DNA of 64,000 nucleotides, from the NCBI GenBank assembly GCA_020633295.1, contig JACKDW010000004.1:620001-684000 (forward strand), given 5' to 3'. Shown here one piece after another: positions 35,441-45,161 of the stretch; positions within the stretch are counted from its first letter, which is position 1; each line of letters starts with the position of its first letter. Below the pieces are notes generated by a model. It saw only the letters and a list, made by a program, of their open reading frames with translations, did not search any database and was not told where the DNA came from. Made by a program: the position numbers and the translations under genes. The DNA comes from Myxococcales bacterium (lineage in GTDB: Bacteria; Myxococcota_A; Polyangia; Nannocystales; Nannocystaceae).

Positions 35441-36484
35441 CTACTTGGGCAGCTCGAAGCGCGTGCCGAGCAGCGCGCCGGTCTTGTAGGTCTTCTTGAG
35501 CTTCCCGCACTTCTTGGTCTCGGGGATGTCGTTGATGCACGACGGCATCTCGTAGCCATCCTGGTTCTCGAACAGCTGCGTGCGCAGCGAGTCGCCGATG
35601 CACACGGCGCCGTCCGGGCCCCACTCGGCCTCGTAGTCCCACTTGCTCTCGTAGGCCTGGATCGGGTCGGGCTCGACCTTGTCGGCCACGTCGATGAGCG
35701 TGCCGTTGACGGTGTTGGGCTCGCCGGTGCCGCAGTAGTCGGCGCGGAGCATGCGGGTGCAGGCCTGGTGGTGGTCGGCGAGCGTCACGACCTTCGTCTT
35801 GCCGTGCTTGCCGTGCTTCTTACCCGTCTTGACCTCGGCCTCACGCCAGGGCGCGTAGCCCATCTCAACACACTTGGCGAGCACGTCGCCGCGGCAGGCG
35901 AAGGTCGCGGTCGGCTTGTCGGACTCGATACGCGCGCCGGTCGCGTTGTCCCAGCCGCCCGCGAGCAGGATCGCCTCGGTCTGGTTGCCCTGGCCGTCGG
36001 AGCACAGCGGGACCCAGTCGTCGAGCTCGGCGTCGTAGGCCGAGAGCAGGTGGTAGAACACGTCGTCGGCCTTCGGGCTCGGGTACACGTCGTCGATCCG
36101 GATCTCCGTCTCGACCTCGGTCACCTCGCCGCCGACGACCTTCTGCGTCGTGATCAGCAGCTCGGAGCCGAGCAGCTCGGCGCTCGAGGCCTCGATGATC
36201 TCGCCGTTGTTCTCGACGGTCACGATCATCTCGCTGCCGTTGATGAGGAAGCCGTTGAAGTGAAAGCCGTTGAACTGGAAGCCGTTGAGGATGAAGCCGT
36301 TGAACTGGAACCCGTTGAACATGAACCCGTTGAAGATCAGCCCGTTGTTCTCGGGGCCGTTCAGGACGATCTGGCGCTCGACGATCGTCCCGCTCTCCGT
36401 GAACGCGTCCGGCCCCGAGTAGCAGCCGGTCGACAGGCCGAGCGCGAGCAGCGAGACTCCGGAGACGATTGCGCGGAAGTTCAT
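35441..36484 (-). CDS. ADYC-domain lipoprotein with seven NGFxx pentads
   Basis: A lipoprotein signal (IVSGVSLLALGLSTGC, Cys21) is followed by NGLIF, NGFMF, NGFQF, NGFIL, NGFQF, NGFHF and NGFLI in a row (about residues 47-81), which could stack as a small pentapeptide-type beta-helix. The C-terminal domain has paired cysteines and ends in CTRMLRADYCGTGEPNTVNG, matching the ADYC domain described in myxobacteria. It is exported and anchored; function is unknown. AAGGAG lies 7 nt before the ATG at 36484, fixing the start. It ends convergently with the sigma-54 activator gene. Confidence 0.8.
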   Translation of the reverse strand: MNFRAIVSGVSLLALGLSTGCYSGPDAFTESGTIVERQIVLNGPENNGLIFNGFMFNGFQFNGFILNGFQFNGFHFNGFLINGSEMIVTVENNGEIIEASSAELLGSELLITTQKVVGGEVTEVETEIRIDDVYPSPKADDVFYHLLSAYDAELDDWVPLCSDGQGNQTEAILLAGGWDNATGARIESDKPTATFACRGDVLAKCVEMGYAPWREAEVKTGKKHGKHGKTKVVTLADHHQACTRMLRADYCGTGEPNTVNGTLIDVADKVEPDPIQAYESKWDYEAEWGPDGAVCIGDSLRTQLFENQDGYEMPSCINDIPETKKCGKLKKTYKTGALLGTRFELPK

Positions 36485-36813
36485 CGGGGGGGCTCCTTGG
36501 TCGGGGGCGGTTGGCGACATTCACCGCGCGCCCCTCAACGCGCCCTAACAAATGCACCCCCCGTGCCAAGGCGGATTCAACGCTATTCACCGGGGCGTCG
36601 CCGCGGCTGAGCAAGCGCTGCATAGTCAGTCGAGCGGCTGTGCAGCTCTGGCGTACCCAGATGTGCACATCCTGCTCACCCGAGCATTCGCTGCGTGGGT
36701 GCTCCAGAAGACAGCCAGCGCGCCGGCGCCGTCGCGTGACGTCATAGCAGCGAGCGCCCGCGCGCTGACAAACCTGTCTTAATAGACACAAACCAGAATG
36801 GCGCCACGAGCGC
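36485..36813. other. Intergenic region between two minus-strand genes
   Basis: No convincing gene; open frames are short and lack ribosome binding sites. The base composition is less GC-rich than the neighbours. TGTCT-TAAT-AGACA at 36775-36788 is a small inverted repeat just after the kinase stop codon and may mark the transcript end. Confidence 0.5.
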
Positions 36814-39800
36814 CTACCCCGGCGGCGGATACGACGCGCACACGCGAACCCCCAGGGAGCCCAGCTCGGTGCCGATCGGCATCTCGACGCGATTCGAAAT
36901 TCGACTCGTGAACGCCGCGACCGGGTAGGCGCCGCCGCGCACATCGACCGCTTGATCGCCGCGCCCGCGCACCACGAACTCGATGATGTTCCCGGTCGCG
37001 TCGCGCAGTCCGAACGGGCTCTCCGCGTCAGGCCTCAGCCCGATCGTGTCCGGGCCGAGGACCTCGGCCGCGCTGCCGTAGGTGTCCTGTACGTTCGCGT
37101 CCGCCGGCGTGATCTGGTCACCGTGCGCGAACAGCCGCCCGTCGGCGCCGCGCGCCGCTCGCTCCCACTCGTCACCGGTGCAGAGCCGCGCGCCAGGCAC
37201 CTTGCCGGACGCCGCGAGCCACTGCGCGTAGGCGGTGGCCTTCTCGAACCCGATCCCGCACACGGGCATCTGCAGCCAGTCATGCTCGACGTTTCGATCG
37301 CGCGCCGGGTAGCGGATCTTCTCGCCGCGGCGCGCGGTCTGACGTCCCCGCGGGTCGATCAACGTCAACGTCCACCCGCCGTCCTCGTCGCGCGTGAGCT
37401 CGACGCCGCGGTGCGTGAACGAGACGTCGACCTTGGGGGTGTTGCGCGCGCGCTCCTCCGGCGAGAGCGCCTCGAGGAACTCGATGTAGTCCGCGAAGGT
37501 CGTCTCGTCGCGCCCGATCAGGTACGCCTCGGTCGTCGCCTCGTGCAGCGGGACCGCGTGGAGGAACTCGCGCCGCAGCGCGTCGTCGACCCCCGCGCCC
37601 ACGAGGAAGCGCCCCGCCGGGATGTAGACGAAGCCCTCGGGCACCGACGCCGCGGTCGGCAGCTCGAGCTCGATCGAGAGCGACTCGCCGCGGCGCACCA
37701 ACACCGGGTATCGCACCGGCGCGCGCCCGTCGCTCTCGAGCTTCAGCAGGTACGAGCCCGGCGCGAGCTCGAGCGGCCCGAGCGGCGTCGTGCCGAGCTC
37801 GCGCGCCTCGCTGAGGACGTAGCGCGGCCCGATCGTGTACTCGGCGATCGACGCGCGCGCGGGCGGGCTCGTCGTGATCGAGACCCGCGCCGGCGCGCGC
37901 CAGCGGGCCATCCGCTCGCCGCTGTCGTCGTACAGCTGCATGCGCGCGATCAGCTCGGCCCTGGCGATGTCGCGGTAGCGCGACTCTTCGAACAGCGCGC
38001 GCTCGTAGAGCACGTCGCCGAGCGCGTCGCGGCTGAGCGCGCGCGCGCTGTCGAGGCTGAGCGCCGCCTCGATCGCCTGGCTCGCCTCGCGCTGGGCGGC
38101 CGCGACCGACGGCAGCGCCGTCATCACCTCGGCCCAGATCTCCTCGCCGGCCGCGCCGTCGCCCGCGTCGAACTTGTCGAGCGCCGCGCGCCGCTTCTCG
38201 TCGACCTTCTCGAGGCGCGCGCGCGCCTCGCCGCGCGCCTTCTCGGCCTCGGCCATCAGCGCGTCGATCCTCGCCTCGAGGTTCACCGCCTCGCGCACGC
38301 GCAGGCCCACGTACGCGAGCGCGAGCAGCACCGGCACCGCCGCGATCAGCAGACGACGGCGCCAGACCCGGGCGCGCTGCACCCCGAACGCGGCCGCCAC
38401 GAACGCGCGCTCGCGCGGGCCGAGCGTCTCCTCGTCGAGGCCCTCGAGCTCCTCGAGCTGCGCGCCGGACCACAGCACGTCGCGACGCTGGCCGAGCCGC
38501 GCCCAGTCGGCCGCCGCGATCTCGAGTCGCCGCCGCAGCTCGCGGCTCTCCTTCTCCTCGTCGAGCCACTGGCGCAGCGTCCCCCAGCCGTTGATCAGCG
38601 CCTCGTGGGCGATCTCGTAGACGGTGACGTCGTTGTCGGCCTCGCGCGAGACCACGAGGCGCCCGCGCACGAGCGCCTCGAGGGCCGCGCGCGTCGCCTC
38701 GTCGCCCGCGCCCAGCTCGTCCTCGTTCAGCGTCGCGCGCGTGTCCTCGATCGTCACGAGGCGCATCAGCAGCCGCCGCGCCGCGATCCGCTGCGACGGC
38801 AGCAGCTTGGCGAGCATGTCGTCGGCGTGCCGCGCGAGCGCGCCGGTCACCCCGCCGATGCGCGCGAGCGCCTTGCGGGTGATGGTCCCGGCGCTGCGGT
38901 CGTGCACCTCCCACAGCTCCGCGAGCGCGAACTGCAGCAGCGGCAGGCTGCCCTGGATGCCCTCCTCGACGAGCTCGGCCACGAGCTCGTCGGACTCGAA
39001 GCTCGCGCCCATCGAGCGCGCCGGCCCGACGATCGCCTCGCGCATGTTCTCGGCGGACATCGGCCGCAGCAGGAACGCCGCGTCCTCGATCTCGTCGCCG
39101 AGCCCCGGGATCGTCGCCACGCGCGTGAGGAAGTCGCCGCGCACCGTCGCGAGCAGGCGCATCCCGCTGATCCCCGCAGCGAGCCGGGCGAGCAGCGCCC
39201 CGACGATCGCGGCCTCCTCGGGCTCCGAGAGCGTGACGAGCTCCTCGAGCTGATCGACGAACAGGATCTTGCCGCGGTCGGTGCCGAGCATGTTGCGCAT
39301 GAGCCGAGTCAGCCGCTCGGGCGCCTCGCGCAGCATCTCGGCGATCGCCTCGTGATCCGGGGCGTCGTCGAGCCCCTCCGTCAGCGCCGTCATCAGCGAG
39401 TGCAGCGGGTGACGACCGGGCGTGACCGTCGTGTAGCTCCAGGTGCGCCCGCGCTCGAGGCCCTCGGCGTCGCCCTCGCTCAGCAGCGGCAGGATGCCCG
39501 CGCGGCACAGCGACGACTTGCCGACGCCCGAGTCGCCGGCGACGAGCACGAAGTACTGCGAGCGCAGGCGCTCGACGACCGCGCGGATCTCCGACTCGCG
39601 GCCGAAGAACAGCCGGCGGTGCTCGGCCTGGAACGCCTCGAGGCCGCGGTACGGGTTCCCGCCGGCGATGGTCGCGGTGGTGTCGACCGCCCGCGTGATC
39701 GTCAGCTTCTCCAGCGCCTCGCGCAGCGCCTCGCCCGAACGGAAGCGATCGGCGGGGTCGCGCCGCAGGCAGCGATCGACGATGGCCGCGAAGGTCGGGT

Positions 39801-40776
39801 CGACGCCGGGCATCTGCTGCGCGATCGGGGTCGCGTCGCGGTGCTGCACGAGCGACGCGAGCTCGAGGGGCGACGACGCCTGGATCGGCGGCTTGCCGGT
39901 CAACAGGTAGTGCAAGAGCGCCCCCATCGCGTAGACGTCCGAGCGCCGCGTCGCCGGCTCGACGCGCCACAGCTCGGGCGCCATGTAGTTCGGCGTGCCC
40001 ATCAGCGTGCCGTCGCTCGTGTTCGAGCGCAGCTTCGGGTCGTGCTCCGCCAGCTCGGCGCGCTGCTGCTCGATCTCGCGGCGGAAGCTCGACGAGAGGT
40101 CCTTGACGTACTGCGCGTACTGACCCGACGACACGCGGAAGGTCGCGTCGAGGTTCTCGGTGACGCCGACGGCGTCCGGATCGAAGTTCGGGTCGACCAG
40201 CGGCGCGGTGTCGTTGTTCGGATCCGTCGGCTTGCGCCGCCGGACCACGAGCTTGGTCCCGGAGTCCTCGGGCGCGGTGACGGGCATCGGCTCGTCGAGC
40301 AGCTTGGCGAGGCTGAAGTCGAGCAGCTTGACCGTGCCCTCCTCGTCGATCATCGCGTTCGCGAGCTTGATGTCGCGGTGCAGCACGCCCTGGCGGTGCG
40401 CCGCCGCGAGCCCGCGGGTCAGCCCGATGGCGATCTCGAGCGCCTGCTGCCACGACATCGGCATCTCGACGTCGCTGAGGCTCTTGCCGCGGATGTACTC
40501 GGTTACGAGGTAGGGGCGCCCGTCCAGCTCGCCGATGCGGTGGATCGCCATCACGTTCGGGTGCTGGAGCCGCGCGGCCGCGCGGGCCTCGATCTTGAAG
40601 CGCCGCCGCAGCTTCTCGTCGGGCACGACGACGCTGACGAACTTCACCGCGACGGGGCGGTCGAGCACGATGTCGCGGGCGAGGTAGACGTGCCCCATCG
40701 AGCCGTGACCGAGCAGACGCACGAGGCGGTACTCGTCGAACTCGCGCGGCGGCACCCACTCGTCGCGGTCAATCAT
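36814..40776 (-). CDS. Ser/Thr protein kinase fused to STAND ATPase, PEGA and formylglycine-type domains
   Basis: Kinase domain: GHGSMGHVYLA, VAVKF (Lys45), HRDIKLAN (133-140), then DFS (153-155) where DFG is usual, a 105-residue insert in the activation loop, GTPNYMAPELW (260-270). A STAND-type NTPase follows with Walker A GDSGVGKS (414-421) and Walker B ILFVDQLEEL (504-513). One membrane helix lies at about 808-826, then a coiled region, a PEGA domain (about 964-1040) and a C-terminal formylglycine-generating-enzyme-like (SUMF1) domain with RLCTGDEWERAARG and GNIIEFVVRG. Kinase and ATPase are cytoplasmic, PEGA and FGE-like parts periplasmic. Start ATG 40776. Probable transmembrane sensor kinase; target unknown. 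Confidence 0.88.
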   Translation of the reverse strand: MIDRDEWVPPREFDEYRLVRLLGHGSMGHVYLARDIVLDRPVAVKFVSVVVPDEKLRRRFKIEARAAARLQHPNVMAIHRIGELDGRPYLVTEYIRGKSLSDVEMPMSWQQALEIAIGLTRGLAAAHRQGVLHRDIKLANAMIDEEGTVKLLDFSLAKLLDEPMPVTAPEDSGTKLVVRRRKPTDPNNDTAPLVDPNFDPDAVGVTENLDATFRVSSGQYAQYVKDLSSSFRREIEQQRAELAEHDPKLRSNTSDGTLMGTPNYMAPELWRVEPATRRSDVYAMGALLHYLLTGKPPIQASSPLELASLVQHRDATPIAQQMPGVDPTFAAIVDRCLRRDPADRFRSGEALREALEKLTITRAVDTTATIAGGNPYRGLEAFQAEHRRLFFGRESEIRAVVERLRSQYFVLVAGDSGVGKSSLCRAGILPLLSEGDAEGLERGRTWSYTTVTPGRHPLHSLMTALTEGLDDAPDHEAIAEMLREAPERLTRLMRNMLGTDRGKILFVDQLEELVTLSEPEEAAIVGALLARLAAGISGMRLLATVRGDFLTRVATIPGLGDEIEDAAFLLRPMSAENMREAIVGPARSMGASFESDELVAELVEEGIQGSLPLLQFALAELWEVHDRSAGTITRKALARIGGVTGALARHADDMLAKLLPSQRIAARRLLMRLVTIEDTRATLNEDELGAGDEATRAALEALVRGRLVVSREADNDVTVYEIAHEALINGWGTLRQWLDEEKESRELRRRLEIAAADWARLGQRRDVLWSGAQLEELEGLDEETLGPRERAFVAAAFGVQRARVWRRRLLIAAVPVLLALAYVGLRVREAVNLEARIDALMAEAEKARGEARARLEKVDEKRRAALDKFDAGDGAAGEEIWAEVMTALPSVAAAQREASQAIEAALSLDSARALSRDALGDVLYERALFEESRYRDIARAELIARMQLYDDSGERMARWRAPARVSITTSPPARASIAEYTIGPRYVLSEARELGTTPLGPLELAPGSYLLKLESDGRAPVRYPVLVRRGESLSIELELPTAASVPEGFVYIPAGRFLVGAGVDDALRREFLHAVPLHEATTEAYLIGRDETTFADYIEFLEALSPEERARNTPKVDVSFTHRGVELTRDEDGGWTLTLIDPRGRQTARRGEKIRYPARDRNVEHDWLQMPVCGIGFEKATAYAQWLAASGKVPGARLCTGDEWERAARGADGRLFAHGDQITPADANVQDTYGSAAEVLGPDTIGLRPDAESPFGLRDATGNIIEFVVRGRGDQAVDVRGGAYPVAAFTSRISNRVEMPIGTELGSLGVRVCASYPPPG

Positions 40777-41089
40777 GTCTCCCGAGACCTGTCCCTACGC
40801 ACTGGGTTCGAGGATACCCGCGCGCCGCCCGGCGTGCGGCGCCCGTGGGTCGCCGCGGCCTGGACGATCCCGCGCGTCGCCGGGGCCGCCTGCGTCGCGA
40901 GGCGCGCGACGCCCCGCCGCGCGCGCGCGAGCCCGCGGGCGAGCGCACACCGGCGAGTGTTTACGCCCCACCGCCCGCGCGCGGCGGACGCGCCGACGCC
41001 CGCGCGCGCGCGCGTCGCCGTCGAGTGTACGTACACCGGTGCCGTCGGGATCCGCTCGCGGTCGCGGCCGGCGAGGCATACATTGGGGC
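40777..41089. other. Divergent intergenic region
   Basis: Very GC-rich with runs of GCGC; no gene and no good palindrome seen. It must contain the promoters of the kinase (left) and the PHP lipoprotein (right); a TACATT box (41079-41084) lies 5 bp before the latter start. Confidence 0.5.
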
Positions 41090-42682
41090 ATGCGCAGAAC
41101 CGCTCGACCCGCCCAGGCCCCCCGCGTCCCCCTCTCGATCGCCTTCCTGCTCGCGGCCTGCGGCGGCGGTCCTGGCGACGCGACGAGCGACGACGCGTCC
41201 GCGTCCGCGGCGGCGAGCGACGCGACCACGGCCGCGGACACGGGCGCCACCGCCGGCGCGACCACGAGCGGCGACTCGAGCTCGACCACGGGCGAGCCCG
41301 AGACCACCACGGGCGGCGGCTACGTCGAGCCCGAGCTGTGGGAGCCCGGGGTCTCGCTGCCGACGCCGCGGGAGCCCGGCCCGCGCGGGCTGCTCGACCG
41401 CCGCGGGCTGATCCACGCGCACTCCGTGAATTCGCACGACGCCTGCGACAACGCGCCCAAGAGCGATCGCGGCGTCCCGGACGAGGAGTGCTTCCAGGAC
41501 TTCCACCGCGGCCTGTGCCGCGCGCAGCACGACTTCGTGCTGCTCACCGATCACAACGAGTCGTTCTCCAGCACCGAGTTCACGGACGCGCTCCTGCACC
41601 GGCCGGCGCGCGGGGACGCGCTGCTCGATCACGGCGACGGGCCGGTCGCCAACCTCGTGTCGTGCGCCGACGTCGACGACGGCGCGGCGACGCCCGTGCG
41701 CCCGCTGATCATGGCCGGCTGCGAGTCCGGAACCATGCCCGTCGGGCTGCGCGGTCACGTGTCGGACGACGAGGCCGCGCGCGCCGGCGTCTACGGCTCG
41801 GACTCGAGCGACGCGATCGCGGCGCTCAAGGCCCAGGGCGCGATCGTGCTCGTCGCCCACACCGAGGACTACACGGCGACCGAGCTGGTCGAGAAGCCGC
41901 TCGACGGCTTCGAGATGTACAACCTCCACGCCAACCTCTTCCTCAACCTCGGGCAGGCCGCCGTGCTCGTCGCCAAGGTCGAGATGGGCGACCCGGGCCT
42001 GCCCCACCCCGCGCTCGCGCTGCTGCCGATCATCAGCGAGGACCCCGCCTACCTCGACACCTGGTCGCAGACGCTGGCCGCCGGCGCGCGCCGGATCACG
42101 ACCATGGGCACCGACTGTCACCGCAACAGCTTCCCCCAGCTCATGGCCGACGGGCAGCGCGTCGACAGCTACGAGCGCATGATGCGGTGGTTCTCCAACC
42201 ACCTCCTGATCGAGCCTGGCCAAGACGACAGCTTCGACGACGAGGCGCTCCGCGACGCGCTCGCCGCGGGCCGGCTCTACGGCGCGTTCGAGCTGCTCGG
42301 CTTCCCGCGCGGCTTCGACTTCCACGCGCGCGAGGACGGCGACGTGATCCGCGAGATCGGCGGCGAGAGCTCGCTCGCCGCCGGCGCGACCCTGCACGTC
42401 ACCGCGCCGACCGTCGCCAAGCTCGACCCGAACGCGACGCGCCCGCTGCTGACGCTGAGGTTGCTGCGCGCGGGCCCGGAGACCTGGGAGGAGGTCGCCA
42501 GCGCGAGCGCGGACGAGGGCGCGCCGCTGTCGTTGTCCCACGCGCCCGACCAGCCCGGCGCCTACCGGGCCGAGGTCCGCATGGCGCCGCGACACCTCGA
42601 GGGCTACGTCGGCGACTACGTCGAGCTGCTCGCCGGCGACTTCGTGTGGATCTACAGCAACCCGATCTACGTCGTCGAGTAG
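41090..42682 (+). CDS. PHP-domain phosphoesterase-like lipoprotein
   Basis: A short signal (VPLSIAFLLAACGGG) and a Thr/Ser/Ala/Asp linker precede a domain with the PHP metal motifs GLIHAHSVNSHDACD, FVLLTDHNE, IVLVAHTED and TMGTDCHRNSF. PHP enzymes hydrolyse phosphate esters or act as polymerase-linked exonucleases; a secreted lipoprotein version with extra cysteines suggests nutrient release outside the cell. The C-terminal 120 residues look like a beta-sandwich (GATLHVTAPTVAKLDP). The ATG at 41090 has GGGG directly upstream and a -10-like box. A large hairpin follows the stop. Confidence 0.82.
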   Translation: MRRTARPAQAPRVPLSIAFLLAACGGGPGDATSDDASASAAASDATTAADTGATAGATTSGDSSSTTGEPETTTGGGYVEPELWEPGVSLPTPREPGPRGLLDRRGLIHAHSVNSHDACDNAPKSDRGVPDEECFQDFHRGLCRAQHDFVLLTDHNESFSSTEFTDALLHRPARGDALLDHGDGPVANLVSCADVDDGAATPVRPLIMAGCESGTMPVGLRGHVSDDEAARAGVYGSDSSDAIAALKAQGAIVLVAHTEDYTATELVEKPLDGFEMYNLHANLFLNLGQAAVLVAKVEMGDPGLPHPALALLPIISEDPAYLDTWSQTLAAGARRITTMGTDCHRNSFPQLMADGQRVDSYERMMRWFSNHLLIEPGQDDSFDDEALRDALAAGRLYGAFELLGFPRGFDFHAREDGDVIREIGGESSLAAGATLHVTAPTVAKLDPNATRPLLTLRLLRAGPETWEEVASASADEGAPLSLSHAPDQPGAYRAEVRMAPRHLEGYVGDYVELLAGDFVWIYSNPIYVVE

Positions 42683-42725
42683 GATCGGCGGGCGACCGCG
42701 CGCGCTCGTTCACGCGCGCGACCAC

Positions 42726-42763
42726 GCGCTGAACACATGCCCTTAAGTGCATGTATTCAGCGC
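42726..42763 (+). terminator. 15-bp hairpin after the PHP lipoprotein gene
   Basis: GCGCTGAACACATGC (42726-42740) pairs with 42749-42763 with one mismatch around ccttaagt. It begins 43 bp after the stop. No T-run. Confidence 0.55.
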
Positions 42764-42878
42764 GCCTGGAGACCCGCGCGTGGCGCTGCTCGGCGCGCGC
42801 ACCGACTCGCTTCACGACGCCGCGCGCGCGGGGTATCGTCGCGCTGGCCGAGCAGGCGCGTCCTTGGCCGGTAGCGCG

Positions 42879-44990
42879 GTGACACAGAGGACCTCGAGCA
42901 GCGCGTTCGCCAGGCTCACGAGCATCGCCGCGCTCGAGCAGATCGTGACGCGAGACGGCGTGGGCGCGCTGCTGGGCGAGCTGCGCGCGCTCGTCCGCTC
43001 GCTCGCGGACGACCCCCCGCGACGCGAGCTCGTCGCGCTGCTCGCCGACGCGGTCGAGCGCGAGCGCGGGTTCCTGAAGGACCACCCGGACGCGCTGTTC
43101 CAGCGCCTGTGGTACCGCTGCTGGTGGTACGACTGCCCGCACGCCTCGCCGTTCTATCGGGCGGGCGCGTTCGACAACGACCCGCCGCTCGTCGAGCCGC
43201 TGCACCGTTTGCTCGAGCGCTGGCGCGCGCGCAAGCGACACGAGGCGTCGACGGAGACGCCGCGCTACTGGCTTCGCTCCTTGCGTCCCCCCGACCGCCG
43301 CCTCGGCGGGCGACCGCTGGCGACGCGAAAGATCGCCGAGGGCCGCGCGCTCGCGTTCAGCCCCGACGGCGCGCGCCTGCTCCTCGACACCGGGACGACG
43401 CGGCACGCGTGGGACTGGCAGCGCGACGTCGTGTCGAGTCACCCGCAGGAGACCCCGCGCCCGCCGTCCCGCGTCTCGCTCGTGGACACGATCCGCGAGC
43501 TCCTGCGCGAGCGGGGGTGGCGGCTCGCCGAGGGCCCGGGCGAACTGCCCGAGGCGCTCGCGCCCTATCAACGCTGGACGATCGAGCAGGCCGTGCTGTC
43601 GCCCGACGGCCGCCGCTTCGCGCTCCGAGGGCACACGACGCGCGACGACGACGTGGACGCGTGGCGAGAGGTCCGCGTGACGCTCTGGTCGCTCGACGTG
43701 ATCGACGGCGCGCTGCGCCTCCGAGACGACGTCCGCGTGCCCTGGGTCGGACCGCTCGAGTTCTCTCCGGACAGCCGCCACCTCGTGATCGTCGAGGACG
43801 GAGGCGTCGTCCTGTGGCCGACCGAGCGCGGAGGCCGCGTCCGTCACTTCGAAGTGCCGCGTGACCGCGTCGAGCGGGCCGCGATGTCGCCCGACGGTCA
43901 GCTCCTCGCGGCCTGCACCGCCAGGGGGTACGCGCTCGTCTGGCCGTGCTCGAGGCCGCGTCCGCGCGCCGGCTCGGTGTTCGCACAGACCCTCGGCGCG
44001 CCGCAGTTCTCCCCCGAAGGCGCGCGCCTGTTGATGAGCCCGGTCTTGACCGACGGGCGCACGGGCGCGTTCGTCGCGACGATCCGAGACACCGTGTACG
44101 GCGGAGGCGGGTGCGAGGGCGGTCCGCCCGTGAACTGGAGGGCCGTGGGCGACACGCGGATCGCGTCCATGACCGTCGTCGCGCAGGTCTGGGACGCGAC
44201 GACCGGGAGCCCGATCCCGACGCCTGACCAACATCGGTTTCACCAGCTTCAGGAGCACCTGGCCTACTCGCCAGATCTTGAGTTCTACGCGGTGAACCGC
44301 TTCGGCTCCCCGGAGGTCGTGATCCGCGAGCTCGTGAGCGGCGTCGACGTCGCCAAGTTTCGCTGCGCGTCGGTCACCTGCATGAAATTCTCACCGGACG
44401 GCGCCACCCTCGCGATCGGCACGACGCGCCCGCGCGTGACGATCTTCGTGATCGACTTCGCCCGCAAGCGCCGCGTCGCCACGCTCGTCGGCCACGAACA
44501 GCCGGTCACGGACATCACCTTCGGCCGCGACGGCGCGACGCTCGTCTCCTACGCGCCCAACGACTCCCTGCGCCTGTGGGAGCTCGCGGGCGAGCGCGAG
44601 CTCGCCGCGCGCCCGCTGCCCCACGACCCCGCGCTGGAGGGCTATCGCCCGCGGCTGGCGCTGTATCACTGGCTGCAGCACGGCCACCTGCTGCGCCCCT
44701 CGCAAGACCTCCTCGGCGAGCTCGACGGGTGGTGTGGCGTGTTCCGGAGCCCCGAGCGCCCTCGCCCCTGGATCGCTATCGAGCGCGACGGGCTGCTGTG
44801 CGTCCGCGCGCGGGCTGGTGATGAAGATGATCGTGAGCGCGATCATCTGATCGTCGCCCGGTTCCCGCTCGTGGACGCCGACTCGCAGCGCTGGAGACGC
44901 GAGCCCGCGTCGTCGCCCGTACCGCGACGCCACCCCGACGGCGACATCTGGGTGCACGACCACGTCCACGTCAAGCTCGAGCGCTTTTAA
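42879..44990 (+). CDS. WD40-like beta-propeller protein, cytoplasmic
   Basis: An N-terminal helical domain of about 130 residues (SIAALEQIVTRDGVGALLGEL, WYRCWWYDCPHASPFYRAGAF) is followed by WD40-type repeats: ALAFSPDGARLLLDT, AVLSPDGRRFALRGH, PLEFSPDSRHLVIVED, AAMSPDGQLLAACTARGYALVWP, CMKFSPDGATLAIGT and ITFGRDGATLVSYAPNDSLRLWE. Such propellers bind proteins; no enzyme site is visible. The N-terminal part resembles repeat-companion domains of the kind found with kinase or variant-repeat systems, but I cannot name it. GTG at 42879 is the best start; the frame is open to 42747 through the hairpin. Confidence 0.75.
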   Translation: MTQRTSSSAFARLTSIAALEQIVTRDGVGALLGELRALVRSLADDPPRRELVALLADAVERERGFLKDHPDALFQRLWYRCWWYDCPHASPFYRAGAFDNDPPLVEPLHRLLERWRARKRHEASTETPRYWLRSLRPPDRRLGGRPLATRKIAEGRALAFSPDGARLLLDTGTTRHAWDWQRDVVSSHPQETPRPPSRVSLVDTIRELLRERGWRLAEGPGELPEALAPYQRWTIEQAVLSPDGRRFALRGHTTRDDDVDAWREVRVTLWSLDVIDGALRLRDDVRVPWVGPLEFSPDSRHLVIVEDGGVVLWPTERGGRVRHFEVPRDRVERAAMSPDGQLLAACTARGYALVWPCSRPRPRAGSVFAQTLGAPQFSPEGARLLMSPVLTDGRTGAFVATIRDTVYGGGGCEGGPPVNWRAVGDTRIASMTVVAQVWDATTGSPIPTPDQHRFHQLQEHLAYSPDLEFYAVNRFGSPEVVIRELVSGVDVAKFRCASVTCMKFSPDGATLAIGTTRPRVTIFVIDFARKRRVATLVGHEQPVTDITFGRDGATLVSYAPNDSLRLWELAGERELAARPLPHDPALEGYRPRLALYHWLQHGHLLRPSQDLLGELDGWCGVFRSPERPRPWIAIERDGLLCVRARAGDEDDRERDHLIVARFPLVDADSQRWRREPASSPVPRRHPDGDIWVHDHVHVKLERF

Positions 44991-45161
44991 AGAAGAGCGC
45001 GTCCGAGTTGAAGAGGAGGGCACCTGTCCGCGCGCCGGGCCGGTCGCGCTGTGCTGTCCCGGATAGCGCGCAACCCATGGAAATTCACCGCGTTTTTCAC
45101 GACGACACGCAACCTGATGACGGGGGGACCGACCACGACGGTGAACGTGACGAGGTCACCC

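Noticed and set aside
36552..36782. 76-codon plus-strand frame in the spacer after the ADYC gene
   Set aside because: No ribosome binding site, no signal or motif; the less GC-rich DNA makes random frames here.
36952..42732. Plus-strand frame of 1926 codons opposite the kinase
   Set aside because: A GC-bias shadow of the minus-strand kinase; its Arg/Ala/Leu/Val composition has no domain, and it crosses two real genes.
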